Below are positions 1-12,402 of a stretch of DNA of 64,000 nt, one piece after another. The first letter of the stretch is position 1. Every line of letters begins with the position of its first letter. The notes under the pieces are model-generated. The model was given only the letters and a program-made list of their open reading frames with translations. It was not told where the DNA came from and ran no database searches. The translations under genes and the position numbers were made by a program. The stretch is from Taxillus chinensis. Its lineage: Eukaryota > Streptophyta > Magnoliopsida > Santalales > Loranthaceae. The stretch lies in assembly GCA_023512835.1 (NCBI GenBank), contig CM042091.1, positions 19,485,506 to 19,549,505 on the forward strand, read 5' to 3'.

Positions 1-684
1 ACCCAAATATGGCTTGTGTGTTGGATGTTGAATATATGTGTTGATTGATGTGTTGTGAATATGTATCATTGTGTTATGCTTGAAAATGTGCTATATGATT
101 GTGGTAACCTGTGTAGCTATGGAACTGTGGTGGCCTATGTGGCTATGGTTGTGGTAGCCTGTGTAGTTGTGACTATGGTAGCTTGTGTGACTGTGGTTAT
201 GGTTGTGTTAGCTGATGTGGTTTGCTTATGTGTTGCCTTAATTATAAATGCTGATAATAATCTGTTTATGTACTATTGCCACGACACCACACTTGTGCAC
301 ATCATCATGTAGATGCTAGGAGCATGGGATGGGTTGGGGAGACATGATCCCTACTGAGCTGTGGTTGCTCACCCCTCCTATTGTATGTTGTTTCTTTTCA
401 GGAACCTACATGCGTTAGGTGGAACACCAAGGTGGAAGACCGAGTTCATTGTTTTGTGTTTTTTATATTATACTATTTTGATGGAACTAATGTAACCTTG
501 TTTGGGAAATGATATAAAAATATATTTAAATGTAATAAAGATAGGTGGTTTGGTTTGTGAACCTTCATTAAGTTTATTAGTGATGTTCGGTATAGTGCTG
601 TTTATCCCAACCCCTTATCCACCGGGTGGGTAAAGGGGGAGTCACGAACTGGTTTCCTCGGGTTGGAAAATTCGGGGTGTGACA
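1..684 (+). repeat. 3' portion of a Ty3/gypsy (Tekay-like) LTR, cut by the window edge
   Basis: The right end reads GGGTGTGACA at 675-684, the same terminus as the LTRs ending at 26780 and 51002. The block around 300-430 (GGGTTGGGGAGACATGATCC, then CACCAAGGTGGAAGACC) is shared with those LTRs. An AATAAA at 534-539 lies where they have their polyadenylation signal. Upstream, 100-235 is a degenerate GTGGCTATGGTTGTG-type repeat in the position of the AGGCGGTTAAA minisatellite of the related LTRs. The 5' part and any internal region lie outside the window. The valine-rich frame at 55-312 is a by-product of this repeat. Confidence 0.8.
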
Positions 685-932
685 TTAAGAGGCCCACGTC
701 CCCGTGGGACTATGGCACACTGACTCAGATCCCCAGCTCTGATACCATTTGTAACAGTCCAAGCTACCTGTAGCCCGATATTGTTCAGCTTTGTGCCACT
801 GCCCGCATGACTTTTGTTCTTGGTAGTGCCCACTGGCACCCCAAAACCCATTGTGCTAGAGATGTATCCATGCCCCTTTTATGAGGTGTGCTTCGTTCTC
901 CCTTCAATCCAATGTGGGACTTGTGAAATCCA
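685..932 (-). mobile_element. TRIM-like small LTR with its primer-binding site
   Basis: On the minus strand an LTR of about 180 bp (932 to 750) begins near TCACAAGTCCCACATTGG and ends in GGACTGTTACA. It is followed after a short gap by GGTATCAGAGC, the initiator tRNA-Met primer site (736-747). Beyond that comes a GTGTGCCA...GGACGTGGGCC block. This order is known from small, non-coding TRIM-type elements in angiosperms. Only about 50 bp of internal sequence survives, because the gypsy LTR ending at 684 abuts it. The LTR start is approximate. Confidence 0.5.
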
Positions 933-1734
933 CGAACTCCACTGTCACTGTCCTCTATTTGTGTACTTCTTGCATCTCCTCCAATGGGCCCTCCTTTTGT
1001 TTTCCTAACTGCTACTACCTCTGTAATACTCACTCGATTATCCCCTTAAATGTACCCTCCATGGTGCCATTTATCTAGTTCAGAAGTTGCGTCCCTATTA
1101 GAGCCACATGATCTACTCCCAAAATAAGAGCGTAAGGGCATTGTTGTCCCTGGGTTTTGACTCGTTGGTGGGCTCCTCTAGTGGTCTCCTGCCCTCAATA
1201 AAACCTCATAGGTGTTATCTTTATATTTGGCCAAAAATAAAATAAAACACCAAAACTAACACCCAAGCAAAAAGTTAACAACATAGTTCACAACATAACT
1301 AGTATATTCATAACAAACTTGACTTGTAGGTCCATAATAAATTCATTAAGGTTCATATTCTCTTATCACAATCATTTCATGTATCACATCATATCAATTA
1401 TTTGACTCCCTAATCCATATCTACTCAACACCAAGCCATATCACCTGGATATTATAATAGTGTGCAACCATGGAACCAATAAATCTCATGCCATTATCAT
1501 AATACACGAACAATCATTCTAGTGCCTAAATGTAAATAATTATAATAGTGGATATACACCCATCCCAATGCATTATAAGATAATCAGACTGACTCCAAAG
1601 TAATATAAAACATATGTGAGGGTATTAATCAATTGTCCTCCTTATAATCTTTTAAGTTCTAAGCTTGATGGTATCAACCAACCACTCCTCACTAACATAG
1701 GTAGGTATAACTAAACCATACTCTGATACCAACT
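933..1734 (-). other. Unclassified retroelement internal remnant ending in a minus-strand primer site
   Basis: No reading frame of note. ACTCTGATACCA at 1720-1731 is the reverse complement of a tRNA-Met primer site (TGGTATCAGAGT, one base off). It lies three bases from the start of the LTR at 1735. The sequence just left of it is therefore probably 5' internal DNA of a minus-strand gypsy element. The origin of 933 to about 1240 is unclear. Confidence 0.4.
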
Positions 1735-3703
1735 TATCGCGTCCCCCAAATCTCAAAGAAATTAAAATCGGGTAAATGACTCTATATGACTCTCCTTAAC
1801 ATAAGTAGGTCATGTAGGCCCATCCTCAGTCATACAAACATTAGTATAAGGAACATCATATATATAGCAAATACAGTTTAACATGTTATTCGTTATAAAT
1901 ACAATGAAAACATTCCTCAAACATGCATTTTAAATACATGATAACAACTCAACATAGCGTGTTTACCTCGTTACAACACAAATTATCAAACACAACACAA
2001 CTCAAACAAGGCCTTTTAATTGAGTTTTGTCACATATTAAGGCCTACTCAAAATTTTAGGGTAACTAAAATCCCTCACGTGAACCCTAGGAACCCCACAA
2101 AAAACTTTACTTTACAATGATGACAGGACAGAAGAGCATGAAATAGGACAAATTACAATACAACCCTTCAATCTCCAACCCTCAAGAATGAACTTTTACC
2201 CACTATGCCAAGACACAATAATACACGTAAAGCATATTATCTCAAGCCAATATTCATATATTTAATCACACACACTAAAAATGGTATGCAAGTTCAAGAG
2301 AATGGTACATAATCTCTACATCGAATTCAGTTGAAGCTAGGGTTTTGATTGCATAATGCTCCTTCCTCGTTGCACCTCTACTAGATGCCCTCACTCTTCA
2401 GAACTCAACAACCGTTAATGATCTCAGACAGAATAGGGTTTTTTTCTCCCCCAAATTTTCCCATTGGACTCTCCACGAAGATAGGACAGAAAAGCTGCAA
2501 GAAATAAGCCATAGTTGATTGGAATCACCTCAGTTCAGTTAACCACCTCCAACTTAACCACCCTAGTTAACCAAACACACTAAAACCTATTTTGATCGAC
2601 AAAAACATAGGCCATTCAATCGACTAGGCTTCACTTGACCACTCTAGTCGACCACACTTTGAAAACCCTTCAGAATTTCAAATGGTCAATTAAACCTCAA
2701 GCATTTAGGCCGACCACACCTCACACGACCACCTTAGTCGACCAAAACCCAATAACACACTGGAAAGCCACCTGGTTGAACAAACTTTGGTCGATTGAAC
2801 CCTCAATTGACCACTCTGGTTGATTAAAACCCTTAACGCCTCCGAACTCACGCTAGTCGATCAAACTGGTCAACTAAAGCAACATTTTTAGTTGACCACA
2901 CCCTTCAATCAACCATTTACACTAGTTCATCCCGTCCAGTCGACCCCATTAGCTGGAATTTGCCATTTGTGCCCCAAACACCCAAACTTTGATGGTTCTC
3001 ACCTCCAAATCATGAAAACTCATACCTAAAGTCCTTATAACATATTTTAGCCTCAATTTCATCCTCTAGATGCACTAAAACATGAGAAAATCATAATCCA
3101 CACTCATATGGGTTATCCCTCCCATATGAACCAAAAGGAACAAATTTAGGCTAGAAAAGCATGTCAATTACCCTATAATAGCAGTATATAGGTTACCATA
3201 AATGAGAAGATAAATTTCTACCTCGAATTTGGTTGAATTCGATTCAAATTGCCAATTGCACCTTTTTTCCCTTTTACAAGCTCTAGTTCTTCCCCCTAGT
3301 TCTTCCCCCTTTCTCTCTTCACATAATAGCTAAGAACACAATTAGGTTTTCTCTCCTTTTCCTCATTTACTTATATTTTCTCCATTTAATTCATTAAATT
3401 ATCACCATTACCCTCACAAGGCCCCGACTTTAAATTAAGTCCAATTACTATCAAAATGTTTCACTTGTTGTGTTTATTCTCATCAATATATTTTTATCCT
3501 CAAATGATACCTCCTATACCATGTCACCCGACCATACCACGAAAATCCAAAAATTAGCCTTTTGGGGCTCCAATCCCAAATCAAGCCCATTCATAGTCAA
3601 AGGTCTCCATTCGACATATACATCGACATACTGATATTTTTATTTTCCAATATTCCTCCTATCACATGGCTTGCTCCCCAAATCCCAAACATAGGTTATT
3701 ACA
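1735..3703 (-). repeat. Gypsy-type LTR, minus strand, with a GTCGAC-rich minisatellite
   Basis: On the plus strand it starts TATCGCGTCCCCCAAATC (TGTCA decayed to TATCG) and ends ATAGGTTATTACA. Read on the minus strand that gives TGTAATAACCTATGTTTGGG, close to the start of the LTR at 31693 (TGTAATGACCTATGTTTGGG). The region 2590-2950 is full of GTCGACCAC/TAGTCGACC units, also a feature of that LTR. A primer site lies next to it at 1720-1731, so this is the 5' LTR of a minus-strand element whose internal part is mostly lost. Confidence 0.65.
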
Positions 3704-4234
3704 CCTAAGCTTATCAAAAACATCATTCTAATACTCCAGTATTAGGCCTAGCCATAGCCTATCAAAACATCCCACATGTACTCCAGTATTATAGGCTTTA
3801 AACACCACTTATCCAAACCAGTCTACTACACCCACATCTTAGGATGAATATCCAACCACAGTTATTAATACAAATACACAAATATAATCATCAACTCAAT
3901 CCAAGCTTGGATCCAATAACATGTATAAGCATATCACAAGCTAAATACCATAACATGTTATCAAATCATATCACATCATTAGGTTCCCTACAAGAATTTC
4001 CCTTTATCTATATCATACTAAGCCAAAATATTACCAAAAAAACACTAAGGCAATGTTATTACATTATCATAACAATCCTACACATCTCAAAAGGGCTCAA
4101 AGACTCAAAAAAGACAAAAAGGAGCAAACAAGCAAAATCAACCCAAAACTAGGGCTCAAGTGTGGCCAACCCACCTCACTTCATGTATCAGTCATGACCC
4201 TAGGTCACGACCAGTCCTCTTTTCGTAACCAAAA
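3704..4234. other. Unclassified AT-rich sequence
   Basis: Low-complexity, CA/AT-rich DNA between two minus-strand gypsy LTR pieces. There is no convincing reading frame, RNA gene or terminal motif. It is probably old retroelement debris, because ACTCCAGTATTA occurs twice (3735-3800). Confidence 0.3.
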
Positions 4235-5838
4235 TAAGGGTAATTTTGCACTTTCCTATACATCGACATGCATACAAGGTGTCAAACGGTCATACATACA
4301 TCACATGACATTACAATTGTCCATGAACCCATGTCCAAGATACAACAAATAGTCAATACATAATATAAGATTGAACCATATATCAGAGTAGTGGGCACAT
4401 CCTCTTGGAAGAAAGTCTTCCATTAATCTTAAGTCGCACTTGAAAAGGATAAACAACAAAGTAGGGTTGAGGTATAAGCTCAGTAAGTGATCTATAATTC
4501 CACACCACCCTATTACAAGCTCGGTGTATACTCGTCATGTGTAGTGTGTACAATCATCAGGACTCACCTTGTACACAATATCAAGACCCATTCTATCCAC
4601 AATAGGAGTCAGATTGTCCACAATCCCCACTAGGATCCTCAGCTTAGGGTACTCAGCCCTAGCCCTAGCACCATCAGCTCAACAGCTCAACTCATGCCCG
4701 AGCTTGCCTCACAACAACCTAACAACTGCCTCACCTAACAAGGTACAACATTAGCTCATCGAGGGTTTATCTCAGGCCTCAACCTGCTACACCCAACTCA
4801 TGGATACCTCAGTTGATGGTCCATAGCCACCTGTCAACACAAGCTCAACTGCCAAATATATTAATTTAACCAACAAATGGCCACCCTCCAAGCCCCTAAA
4901 CATTATGAGGAGCTCAATCAAGAACTGTATTCACATCGTTTAACGTGCTCTGCCAAGCAAATACCAATATTTATTTTATACTCAAAATGGGAGTTTCAAA
5001 TATTGGATCTAAACTACGAAGAAGAAGCAAAAAAAATAGCACAAAAAAGCTATTATTAAACTAAAATAGAAACATTTCAATCAACTAAAACAAAAAAATT
5101 TTAGTTAACTAAAATAGAAACATTTCAGTCGACCACCTTCGTCGACCAAGTTGGAAACAAAACTGACATCTGAGTTGGTTGATCAAAATAATCTTTACTT
5201 ACTCGACAACTGTTCACTCAACCACTTTGGTCGATTGAATCCCGTTGGCATACGCTCGGCTAATCAAACAACCCTCAATTCACCCGACCAAAACTCATTC
5301 GACTATCTTAGTCTATCACAACACCCAAAACACAATGGTCAACTGAACCAGCCAACTAAACCACATGTTTTAATCGATTAAGCCCTTTAGTCTACCATAT
5401 CAACTGCACATCCCATCCAATCGACTCTAATATTTTCGTTTGATGAAATCTAGTCCAAAGACCCCAAAAATGTTCTTTTAAGCCTCAATCCACAACCTAA
5501 ATAATCATGGTTTCATGTTTAATTTCAATTTCTCCCAATTTGCTAGGGTTTATACTAACATCATGAAATCATGCTCAAATCAAGCATATTCAAGGCCATA
5601 ATCAATGATAAAAGCTAAGAACACCTACATGGAATGGTTTCTATAGATCCAAAAAGCTCCAATCGCCCCAAACGCAAGGATTCAAGCTTCCTCCTCAAGC
5701 TTTCTCTCTCTGTCTCTTTCTCTCCCTCCCTCCCTCCCCCCCTCTCTCTTTCTCTCTCTCTCTCTCCCACGAACGAATGGACTACGTAACGTGAAAGCTC
5801 TTCCTTTTTCTTTTATATTTATATTTCATGCTATCTAG
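4235..5838 (-). repeat. Partial gypsy LTR (family R), minus strand
   Basis: From about 4235 the sequence follows the intact solo LTR at 54835-57180: the GGGTAAT...CATGCATACA block, the paired CTCTTGGAAGAAAGTC block, CATCAGGACTCA, and a (CT)n tract. It lacks the first ~130 bp of the LTR and the tail after the (CT)n/TATA region, so both ends are truncated. A GTCGACCAC-type minisatellite lies at 5100-5450. The neighbouring LTR of the same family starts at 5848. Confidence 0.65.
5698..5766. repeat. (CT)n/(CCTC)n microsatellite in LTR leader
   Basis: Pyrimidine-only tract within the family R LTR, read as (GA)n in the LTR's own minus-strand sense. It occupies the same place as the tracts at 19080-19144, 28015-28047 and 56711-56783. 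Confidence 0.85.
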
Positions 5839-6075
5839 TCTAGCACTTGTCACACCCCCAACTCCAGGAGACCTAGAACCAGGAACGTAACTACCCCCTA
5901 CCCGCACCCGAAGGCATGGGGTTGGTGACTAACACCAAAAAGGGCACACCACGATTGCTACACAAAATGTACCTATACAATTATACAACAAGGGTATTAC
6001 TATACACTCCTAAAACCATGCAACTAAATGAAATATCATCATAACATATCATACACATCATGTATCACTCATAAA

Positions 6076-6741
6076 GCTGTAAATGAACCAAACGTTCAGG
6101 AACAAGCTTACATTTGGCTCAGTAAAAGATTATTTATGTTCATTCGTTAAGAAATAATGTCGTTTGTGAACACCATTGTTATACTCGTGAACATGTTCAC
6201 GAACATTCACGAACAAGTGTTCACGAATAGTTCGTGAATATCATTCGTGTTCATAAAAATGATTTATGAATGAAAAATTAACAAATCAATTAATATGTAT
6301 AAAAATTATTTTATTAAATATAAATATATTTTTATTAAATATAATTTAATAAGCATATACTTTTATATTATTATTAAATAAAAAATATATGTTTTTAACT
6401 TATTTTTTTATTATCAGTATTATTATAATATTTTTGTGAACTATATATAGCAATTGTTTAAACATATTAAACAAAGATAATATAGCCTAACAATTAATTA
6501 ATTGTAATTTTTTGGATAAGTTTACAATATAATTTTTTTGTAAATTTTTATGATTTTGTAATTGTGTTCGTAAACGTTCGTGAACGTTTGTAAACCGTTC
6601 GTGGACAATAGAGTAACGTTCATGAACAGTTCGTGAATATCATAGTTTAAGGCTCGTGTTCATTTGGTTCATTAATAAATAGTAACAAACACGTTCAAAC
6701 ACCTTACTACTCGACTCAGCTCTATTCATTTGTAACCCTAA
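6076..6741 (+). repeat. Interspersed repeat A, rich in GTTCACGAAC palindromes
   Basis: About 666 bp, with AT-rich middle and ends rich in GTTCACGAAC/GTTCGTGAAC. It begins GCTGTAAATGAACC and ends CATTTGTAACCCTAA. The reverse complement of the whole unit occurs at 17358-18051. No coding capacity, terminal inverted repeats or LTR ends could be identified, so its class is unknown. It interrupts the family R LTR about 190 bp from its left end. Confidence 0.7.
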
Positions 6742-7000
6742 TCAGTATAACAACCACGGACCCATGTCTGGAAAGACAATGCAATAATAATACAAAACAA
6801 CAAGGAGGGACGTAGAAAGTCTCGTACATCATCAAAATCTGGTCTGCTCGACCTGCTTGATGGTAACTCCCAGAGCGACCCCCTGCCTGAACCTAAAAAG
6901 ATAAGGCAACAACGTTGGGTGAGCACAAAGGCTCAATAGGTGACTTATAACACATAACCTGTGTACACATGTGCCAGTGTAGACTAATATAGTGCTAATC

Positions 7001-7005
7001 AATGC
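7001..7005. repeat. Target-site duplication of copia element (left)
   Basis: AATGC, identical to 17290-17294 on the other side of the copia element. Confidence 0.9.
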
Positions 7006-8345
7006 TGTTGGATCAAGCCCAAAATTTGGATAATGCTGATAAAGCCTTATGTAATTTGATCTGAGATCTTTTGTGTTTCTTTGATCGTTACAGAAGATAT
7101 GTTATTAATCCGGAGATACACTCATGAGAGCAAAGTTAAGGATAGGATACATAATCCTGATCTGGACAAGAGTGAGTGTCGTCAAACACTTGGTAAATAA
7201 CCAAGTCACCAATACATACGGAATAAGGAACATTCGTACGGACTAAGAACTTAAAAGCTACGGATTATGGAATCTGTTCCTAATGCCTTAAACGGACTAA
7301 GTCAAACTGATACGGAGTAAGAGTCTTGGTCTACAAGGTCGCACGAAGTAAAAGGTTTGACATGGAGTTAAAAAAAAAGTTAAGTCTTCCCCTCAAGCGA
7401 ACTAAAGAAGACACAGAGTAAGGCATCCGAGTCTTTCATACATACGGAGTAAGGAAGTATTGATGCGGAATAAGGACCCAAGTCTTTATTCGCACGGAGT
7501 AAGGAAACTAGATGCGGAGTAAGGAATCCAGGCCACTCACTCATACGGAGTAAGGAACTTACATACGGAGTAAGGAACTTACATATGGAGTAAGGAACTT
7601 ACATACGGAGTAAGGAACTTACATGCGGAATAAGGAAATGCTGACACGGACTAAGGATTCCAGTACTTAATAGATACGGAGTAAGCAACCACTGACACGG
7701 AGTAAGGTTCCGAGCTTCATTAGCAACGGAGTAAGGAAAATTACACCGGACCAAGAAGATGCTACTTCAAACTACCGCATTTAAAGTTATTAGCTTGTGG
7801 TGTCGCAATGTAAGACAAACTCGTTGAGAACCTGAAGAATCTTACACATGGATCACCCGGATATGTGGACACTACCTCAATTATATTTGGGAACTCACAA
7901 AGGCACTCATACTCTTCAAACCCAAGATCTTAAGCTCCACAAACCGCAGCAGTCAAGGTAGAGAGATTACCGAGGAATAGTTAGTGCTGAACGCATTCCG
8001 GAACTACAAGTTCCAAGGTTGTCTCTTAGGAATGTTTGTATAAATATTCATACTCGTACATTTGTGTAAGGTGCGTAAGCAAGCCAAGATCAACCCTGTG
8101 TATGCACAAGAGTTCAAAAGATAGAATTAGGCTAGTGTGTGAATCCCTTTGTAAACAGAGTGTAAGAGAGTCTTACTTCTATTTTATTGTATTTATCTTT
8201 TAATAATAAAACAAAATACTTCCACTATCTGGTAATCTTCCGCAGTGATTCTATCACTTAACTGGATAAGTGTTTGTGTCTTAGGAGATTAGAAAGAGTT
8301 TCGATAAGAGCCTATTCACCCCCTCTAGGCTCCAAGGGACCATCA
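7006..8345 (+). repeat. 5' LTR of copia element
   Basis: 1340 bp, TGTTGG...CCATCA. It is very similar to the 3' LTR: scattered single-base differences, mostly transitions, plus a 112-bp segment present only in the 3' copy. A TATA-like TATAAATA lies at 8039-8046 and an AATAAA at 8205-8210, in the expected order for U3 and R. Confidence 0.93.
7391..7741 (+). repeat. CGGAGTAAGG minisatellite in 5' LTR
   Basis: Degenerate repeats of CGGAGTAAGG. The core 7544-7623 consists of four units of the 20-mer TACGGAGTAAGGAACTTACA, one of them with a C-to-T change. It lies in the upstream (U3) half of the LTR. Confidence 0.88.
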
Positions 8346-8347
8346 AG

Positions 8348-8359
8348 TGGTATCAGAGC
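8348..8359 (+). other. Primer-binding site of copia element
   Basis: TGGTATCAGAGC, two bases after the 5' LTR, complementary to the 3' end of initiator tRNA-Met. Confidence 0.9.
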
Positions 8360-8406
8360 CCGTTCTATTTGTTCTAAATAGAGATCCCACTCTTTCGCTC
8401 TCAGCA

Positions 8407-10674
8407 ATGGCTGAGGAAAGCAGTATGCTATTCAACACTCACCTTAACTCCGGAGGTGCACAAGAGCCCATCCCGAATCGAAGCAGTAGTGAAAACGTCG
8501 ACCCACCTTAACCTGCTGCTGCCTCCACTACTCAACCACGGAGTTCCGGTTTTACTCGACAAAACCGCCCAAATTCACACCTGAGCTTTTCTCCCAGTGG
8601 AAAGCTCGCATGAAGATGTTCATGGTATGCCATGACCATCTCATGTGGCCCTGTCTTCATCAGGAGATTCCAATTCCGATGACAATCGGAGAACATGGAG
8701 TTAGAAGGCCAAAGACGGATGCCGAACTTACCAACGATGAAAGAGCCTGGCAGGCGCTAGCGAAAAGGCTCGGCTTACGTTACATCGTCTTTGGATTCCG
8801 AGGCTTTCACGGACGTCCAGGGCTGCACAACAACAAAAGTCATTTGGGGATAAACTGACAATCCTCTATGAGGGGAGTCAGTCCCAAATGTAGAACGTTA
8901 TCTGTACTCTCAGGCAGAACTTTGAGAGTTTCAATCATAAACCAGGCAAATCACTCGAAAGCATCTATCGGAGATTCGGCAAGCTCATTCTTGAGTCAAG
9001 ACGGTCAATGAGCATTATTCTCAATCTCGGATCAATGACAAGTTCTTTCGCTCCTTGCCGGATCGATATTACTCCAAACAACTCCGGATGCAATCGACAA
9101 AAATTGGCGAGTATGTTCCCCTTGAAGAACTATATGGAGAGCACGGACTCACGAAGTCAGGTTTAAGTACTCTGACCGGGATGAGAAAATAGCTCGAAAA
9201 GAAAAGGGGGTAGCTCTCAAAGCTACGGAATGTTTAAACATACTGAGGAATGATGATACGGACGCGTCCGAGAATTCTGATTCTGACGAGGAGGAGGAGA
9301 TAGCTCTTCTCGTCAAATCCTTTGAGCGATTCCTACGGAAAAGCAGAAAAGGATTCAGGAGACGCTCATCATCATCTTTCCAAAGGAAGGAGAGACCGGA
9401 GTCCAGTTCCCAGGAATGCTACAACTGTGGGAAAACCGGTCATTGGGCCAAGGACTGTAGATCCAAATCAAAAGTGGCCGAGAAAAGTGACAAGGTAACT
9501 CCTCGCCGCTCCACCTCAAACAACAGCAAGAACAAGAGGTAGGCATTCGTGACAAAGTACATCAGTGGCTCGGAAGAAGAGGAGGAATCCTCGGATGATG
9601 AGCCAACTCCTAAGCCGAACGTCTACCTCATGGCAAATACTGAGGTACCTTCTATCTCTGAGCTCATGAGTCAATTAAAATCTCTTATTATTGAACGTGA
9701 TCATGAAAAGAATGAGAGACTAATAATTACTCAAATGTACAAAGATGTGAAAAGTCAGAATAAACGCCTTGAATTTATTATCACTAGACTTGAAAAGGAC
9801 ATAGCTGACTTCAGAGGAAAAGAGGCTTGGTATCATGATCTAAGAGCTGAAAATCATCTGTTAAATACCAACCTAACGGGCCTAAAAGTTATTGTGAAAT
9901 GACTCGAAAATGAATTGGAACAGGAAAGAGAAATAAATCGTAAGTGGTTAAAATCCGGGGAAATAGCCTCTACCTTTAGGACTGATCCTGACAACATTCG
10001 AGTCAAACCTGGCCTAGGTTCCGAACCATCGATTTCCATAGCTCAAGCTACTGAGTGTCCTCTGGATTTCACTCCAAAACTAACCAACTTATATCCTGTT
10101 AGTACATCTAAACCGTTGGATGGTTTCATTTCAGGTGGCACCATAGTTTATGATCGTGGAGTTAAGGTCATTCTTCGCTCTTCCCGAAGCGATTGCACCC
10201 GTAACTAAAGATGAAGGGAAGGCTGCTGCAGTTAAAGCCGAAACTGTAGCACCCAAAAAGAAAGAAAAGGCTAAGGCTGATGCATCTAGGGCCAAGAGCG
10301 CGTCACCCAAACGCAATGGATTAGGCCACAAGGAACAGAGTAGAAAGTCTATAAAATCTAAGAGACCTGTATCCCCTGTTTGTACTCCGCATTATAGTGT
10401 TTGTTCAATCTGTAGGGAAATAGGTCATTATCACTATGAATGTTGGAGTTTATCTGATAACTGGCTTTGTAATCAAATTCATACCAATAAAGATCAGTTA
10501 AATAAAAAGGGTTCTTCGAGAAAAACAAAATCTAAACCTCAAAGGAGTATCTCTCCCAAGAAAACCCAAATAAAAGAGGCAGCTGAAACTAACAAGTTAA
10601 AGTCAACTTGGAGAGCTAAAAGTCCCAAGAAAATCAAATCCGGAACCGTTGACATTATGCTGCTCTCTCTCTAA
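8407..10674 (+). pseudogene. Copia gag, broken
   Basis: Gag forms the particle that packages element RNA. The ATG at 8407 starts MAEESSML and the frame ends at a stop about 37 codons later. A shifted frame (8570-8858) has the gag core (FSQWKARMKMF, then the LW-type segment). Another frame, around 8830-9030, continues with FGDKLTILYEG. An acidic stretch leads to a CX2CX4HX4C zinc knuckle at 9417-9458 (CYNCGKTGHWAKDC). A stop at 9541 is followed by an acidic, then strongly helical, heptad-like segment (about 9650-9900), probably a coiled coil. A Lys-rich region (10200-10670) holds a second knuckle, CSICREIGHYHYEC (10402-10443). At least two frameshifts and two stops mean no full-length Gag can be made. 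The coiled coil between two knuckles resembles SIRE/Maximus gag. Confidence 0.82.
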
Positions 10675-10712
10675 CCGCCCGAAACAAGTTTGGGCGCCAA
10701 AAGTGTAAACTG

Positions 10713-12402
10713 TTGTCTTTCAGGGGCATCTCTTGGAATGCATTGCCAGATCACTTGAAGTTAAAGATCAATCAAAGCAAGTGGATCCTCGATAGTGGAT
10801 GCTCCGGACATATAACGGGTGATCAGACTCTACTTGTTGAAGTGAATGACAAACGAGGTCCATCCGTTTCATATGGTGACAACAGCAAAGGTAAGACTGT
10901 CGGGTATGGTACTTTAACTAACGGCTGTGTATCAATCACTAGAGTTGCACTAGTCGAAGGTTTAAAGCATAATTTGCTAAGTGTTAGTAATTTATGTGAC
11001 AAAGGATTTACTGTTTCCTTTATGTCCAACACCTGTACAGTAGGAGAAAACTTATCCGGAGATGTTAAGTTATCCGGATCAAGAGATGGGGACATATACT
11101 CGGTGGTCTTAAGAAATAATTCTTCGACCCTGTATGCTTCCTCACTAAAGCTTCAGATGAAGATAGTTGGCTATGGCACAAGCGATGTGCACATTTAAAC
11201 TTTAAGACATTGTCTAAGTTAGCATCACTTGATCTTGTCACTGGTCTACCTAAACTCAAATACTCCAGAGACACTCTCTGTCAAGAATGCCAACTCGGCA
11301 AACAGACCAAACATAGCTTTAAGAGTAAATCAGTTAATTCGATAACTGCTCCTCTGCAACTTCTTCATACGGACCTCTCGTGGTCCTATTTCCGTTCCTT
11401 CGCTTGCCTGGTGCGAGATATACCCTTGTGGTTATCGATGATTTCACCAGATACACATGGGTGATGTTCCTGAAATCAAAGGATCAAACTTTTGAGCATC
11501 TTGTAGATCTTTTCAACTGGATAAGCAACTCACAAGGACTGAGCATAAAGTGCATCAGGAGTGATCATGGTACAGAATTTGATTTTTCAGAAATGAGATC
11601 ATATTGTTCTGAACAGGGCATACAACATGACTTCTCTGCGCCCAGAACTCCACAATAAAATGGGGTAGCTGAGTGCAAGAATCGTACCTTAGTTGAGGCT
11701 GGTAGATCAATGTTAGCAGGGGCAACGCTTCCTCTCAGTCTATGGGTTGAAGCTGTGTCCACTGCCTGCTATGTTCAGAACTGAACTCTAATAAATAAAT
11801 CTACCATGAAAACACCCTATGAGATGTGGAGAGGACGAAAACCTTCAATTTCACATTTCAAAGCTTTTGGGTGTACTTGCTACATATTGATAAATGGCAA
11901 AGAGACCCGGAATAAATTTGAACCAAAATCTGATGATGGGATTTTTGTCGGGTACTCATTACATAGCAAGGCTTATCGGGTCTTCAATAGAAAACTTTTT
12001 AAAGTTAAAGAATCTATCCATGTGACTTTTGATGAAGCTAATCCTGATTGGTCAAAAGTTGCTTCTTCAAGTTCTAATGTGCAGGTCCTGGACAGCAACA
12101 TCGATTATTCGAAGTTTATGAATGTTCCTGTTACACATTCTGACCAACCACGTGGCATCAGCGAGGCACAAAGAAATTATATGGATGATGCTACAGATGA
12201 CTCGGACTCAGGACTACCATTAAGCTCCGGACATACTCCTACGGACACCCAAAATTCCGAAGCACCTTCAAGTCCGTCCGGACCAGTTAACACTGAAAGA
12301 AACAGTGTTGAAGAACTACCTAGTTCTTCCGTACCTTCTAATACGGAAACATCTACAAGTTCAGATTTTCTTTACAACCTTTTCGGTAAATCTAGTCCAT
12401 AG
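10713..12402 (+). pseudogene. Copia pol remnant: protease and integrase only
   Basis: The aspartic protease signature WILDSGCSGH is at 10782-10811, with the catalytic Asp codon at 10791. After a frameshift near 11150 the GAG-pre-integrase zinc-binding region follows (WHKRCAH at about 11171, CQEC at about 11280). The integrase core shows the first Asp in HTDLSW (about 11370), a frameshift, VVIDDFTRYTW, the second Asp in SDHGTEF (about 11561), a stop after RTPQ, and the third catalytic residue, Glu, in NGVAECKNRT (the usual motif has ER). After another stop comes the C-terminal integrase segment (KAFGC...DDGIFVGYS...FDEANP). An acidic Ser/Thr/Pro-rich tail ends at 12402. No reverse transcriptase (YVDD box) or RNase H follows, although copia order would place them here. 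Confidence 0.88.

Noticed and set aside
55..312. Val/Met-rich open frame
   Set aside because: It is the GTGGCTATGGTTGTG repeat inside an LTR, with no domain and no gene context.
7391..7741. Spaced CGGAGTAAGG repeats resembling a CRISPR array
   Set aside because: Units are contiguous or irregular, lie inside an LTR of a plant retroelement, and are duplicated in the other LTR.
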